From Gymnothorax reevesii (lineage: Eukaryota > Chordata > Actinopteri > Anguilliformes > Muraenidae): a stretch of DNA of 64,000 nt. Under the pieces are notes generated by a model that worked only from the letters and a program-made list of their open reading frames with translations, was not told the DNA's origin and ran no database searches. Of the stretch, positions 63,834 through 64,000 are shown piece after piece. Where the stretch lies: the NCBI GenBank assembly GCA_029721435.1, contig CM056574.1, forward strand, positions 5,263,501-5,327,500. The letters run 5' to 3'. The position numbers and the translations under genes are program-made. Position 1 is the first letter of the stretch. The number at the start of each line of letters is the position of its first letter.

Positions 63834-64000
63834 TACATGAAGCAGCCAACACAGTACCATGAATTGGTGTAAGATATTCAAAGTAATGGAAATAAACAAC
63901 TCGGCTTAGGTGCATCTGGAACAATTTAATACGAGCGAAGAGCGAAGCAAGTGTTAGCTCCATGTATGCTTATAGGATGTCACCTTCAACAGTTACCGAG

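Overview
The window looks like teleost fish nuclear DNA. No bacterial-style gene packing is seen. Coding signal is split into short exons with GT/AG splice sites, the repeat families are typical of fish (DIRS with a tyrosine recombinase, Gmr1-like and other Ty3/Gypsy elements, L2-type LINEs, Tc1/mariner, hAT, Harbinger, Kolobok-like TTAA elements, a 5S-derived SINE), and microsatellites are common. The species cannot be named from sequence alone.

Only one host protein gene is clear: a guanylate-binding protein (GBP, interferon-inducible large GTPase family) on the plus strand. Six consecutive exons lie at 37603-37792, 38208-38335, 47350-47459, 48017-48210, 56369-56611 and 57420-57700, and the gene runs on past the window. 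All junctions keep frame and no exon has a stop, so it looks functional although its two largest visible introns (about 9.0 and 8.2 kb) are almost entirely transposons.

Layout. 1-7.7 kb: microsatellites, minisatellites, a degenerate alternating 57-bp satellite (5.1-6.1 kb), and decayed MULE-like, hAT and Tc1 pieces. 7.7-10.2 kb: three elements nested in one another, the innermost a hAT with a perfect 8-bp target duplication. 10.3-16.5 kb: a long-inverted-repeat element (arms about 480 bp) that contains a reverse-oriented 18S rRNA 3' half with adjoining ITS1, flanked by six exact copies of the 16-mer ATCATATGGTGTGACA. A Tc1 element and a foldback element lie in its right arm. 17.7-21.3 kb: LINE fragment and a foldback array holding a solo LTR and a 5S-SINE. 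23.2-28.3 kb: a complete but mutated Ty3/Gypsy element (LTRs, tRNA-Leu primer site, gag-PR-RT-RH-INT) inserted in the edge of a MITE. 28.5-31.4 kb: a pogo-like remnant split by a nearly intact Tc1-type element. 32.2-33.4 kb: a foldback element. 33.7-37.4 kb: a Gmr1-like retroelement with integrase ahead of reverse transcriptase. 37.6-57.7 kb: the GBP gene with DIRS in intron 3 and, in intron 4, a TTAA/THAP (Kolobok-like) element holding a hAT that in turn holds a deleted Gmr1 copy. 57.8-64 kb: an L2 LINE 3' end split by a Harbinger element with both of its genes, and a second Tc1 copy.

The most unusual unit is the 10.3-16.5 kb element: a ribosomal RNA fragment carried inside long inverted repeats with a repeated 16-mer on both sides. 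Target duplications and inverted repeats allow much of the order of insertions to be read directly.
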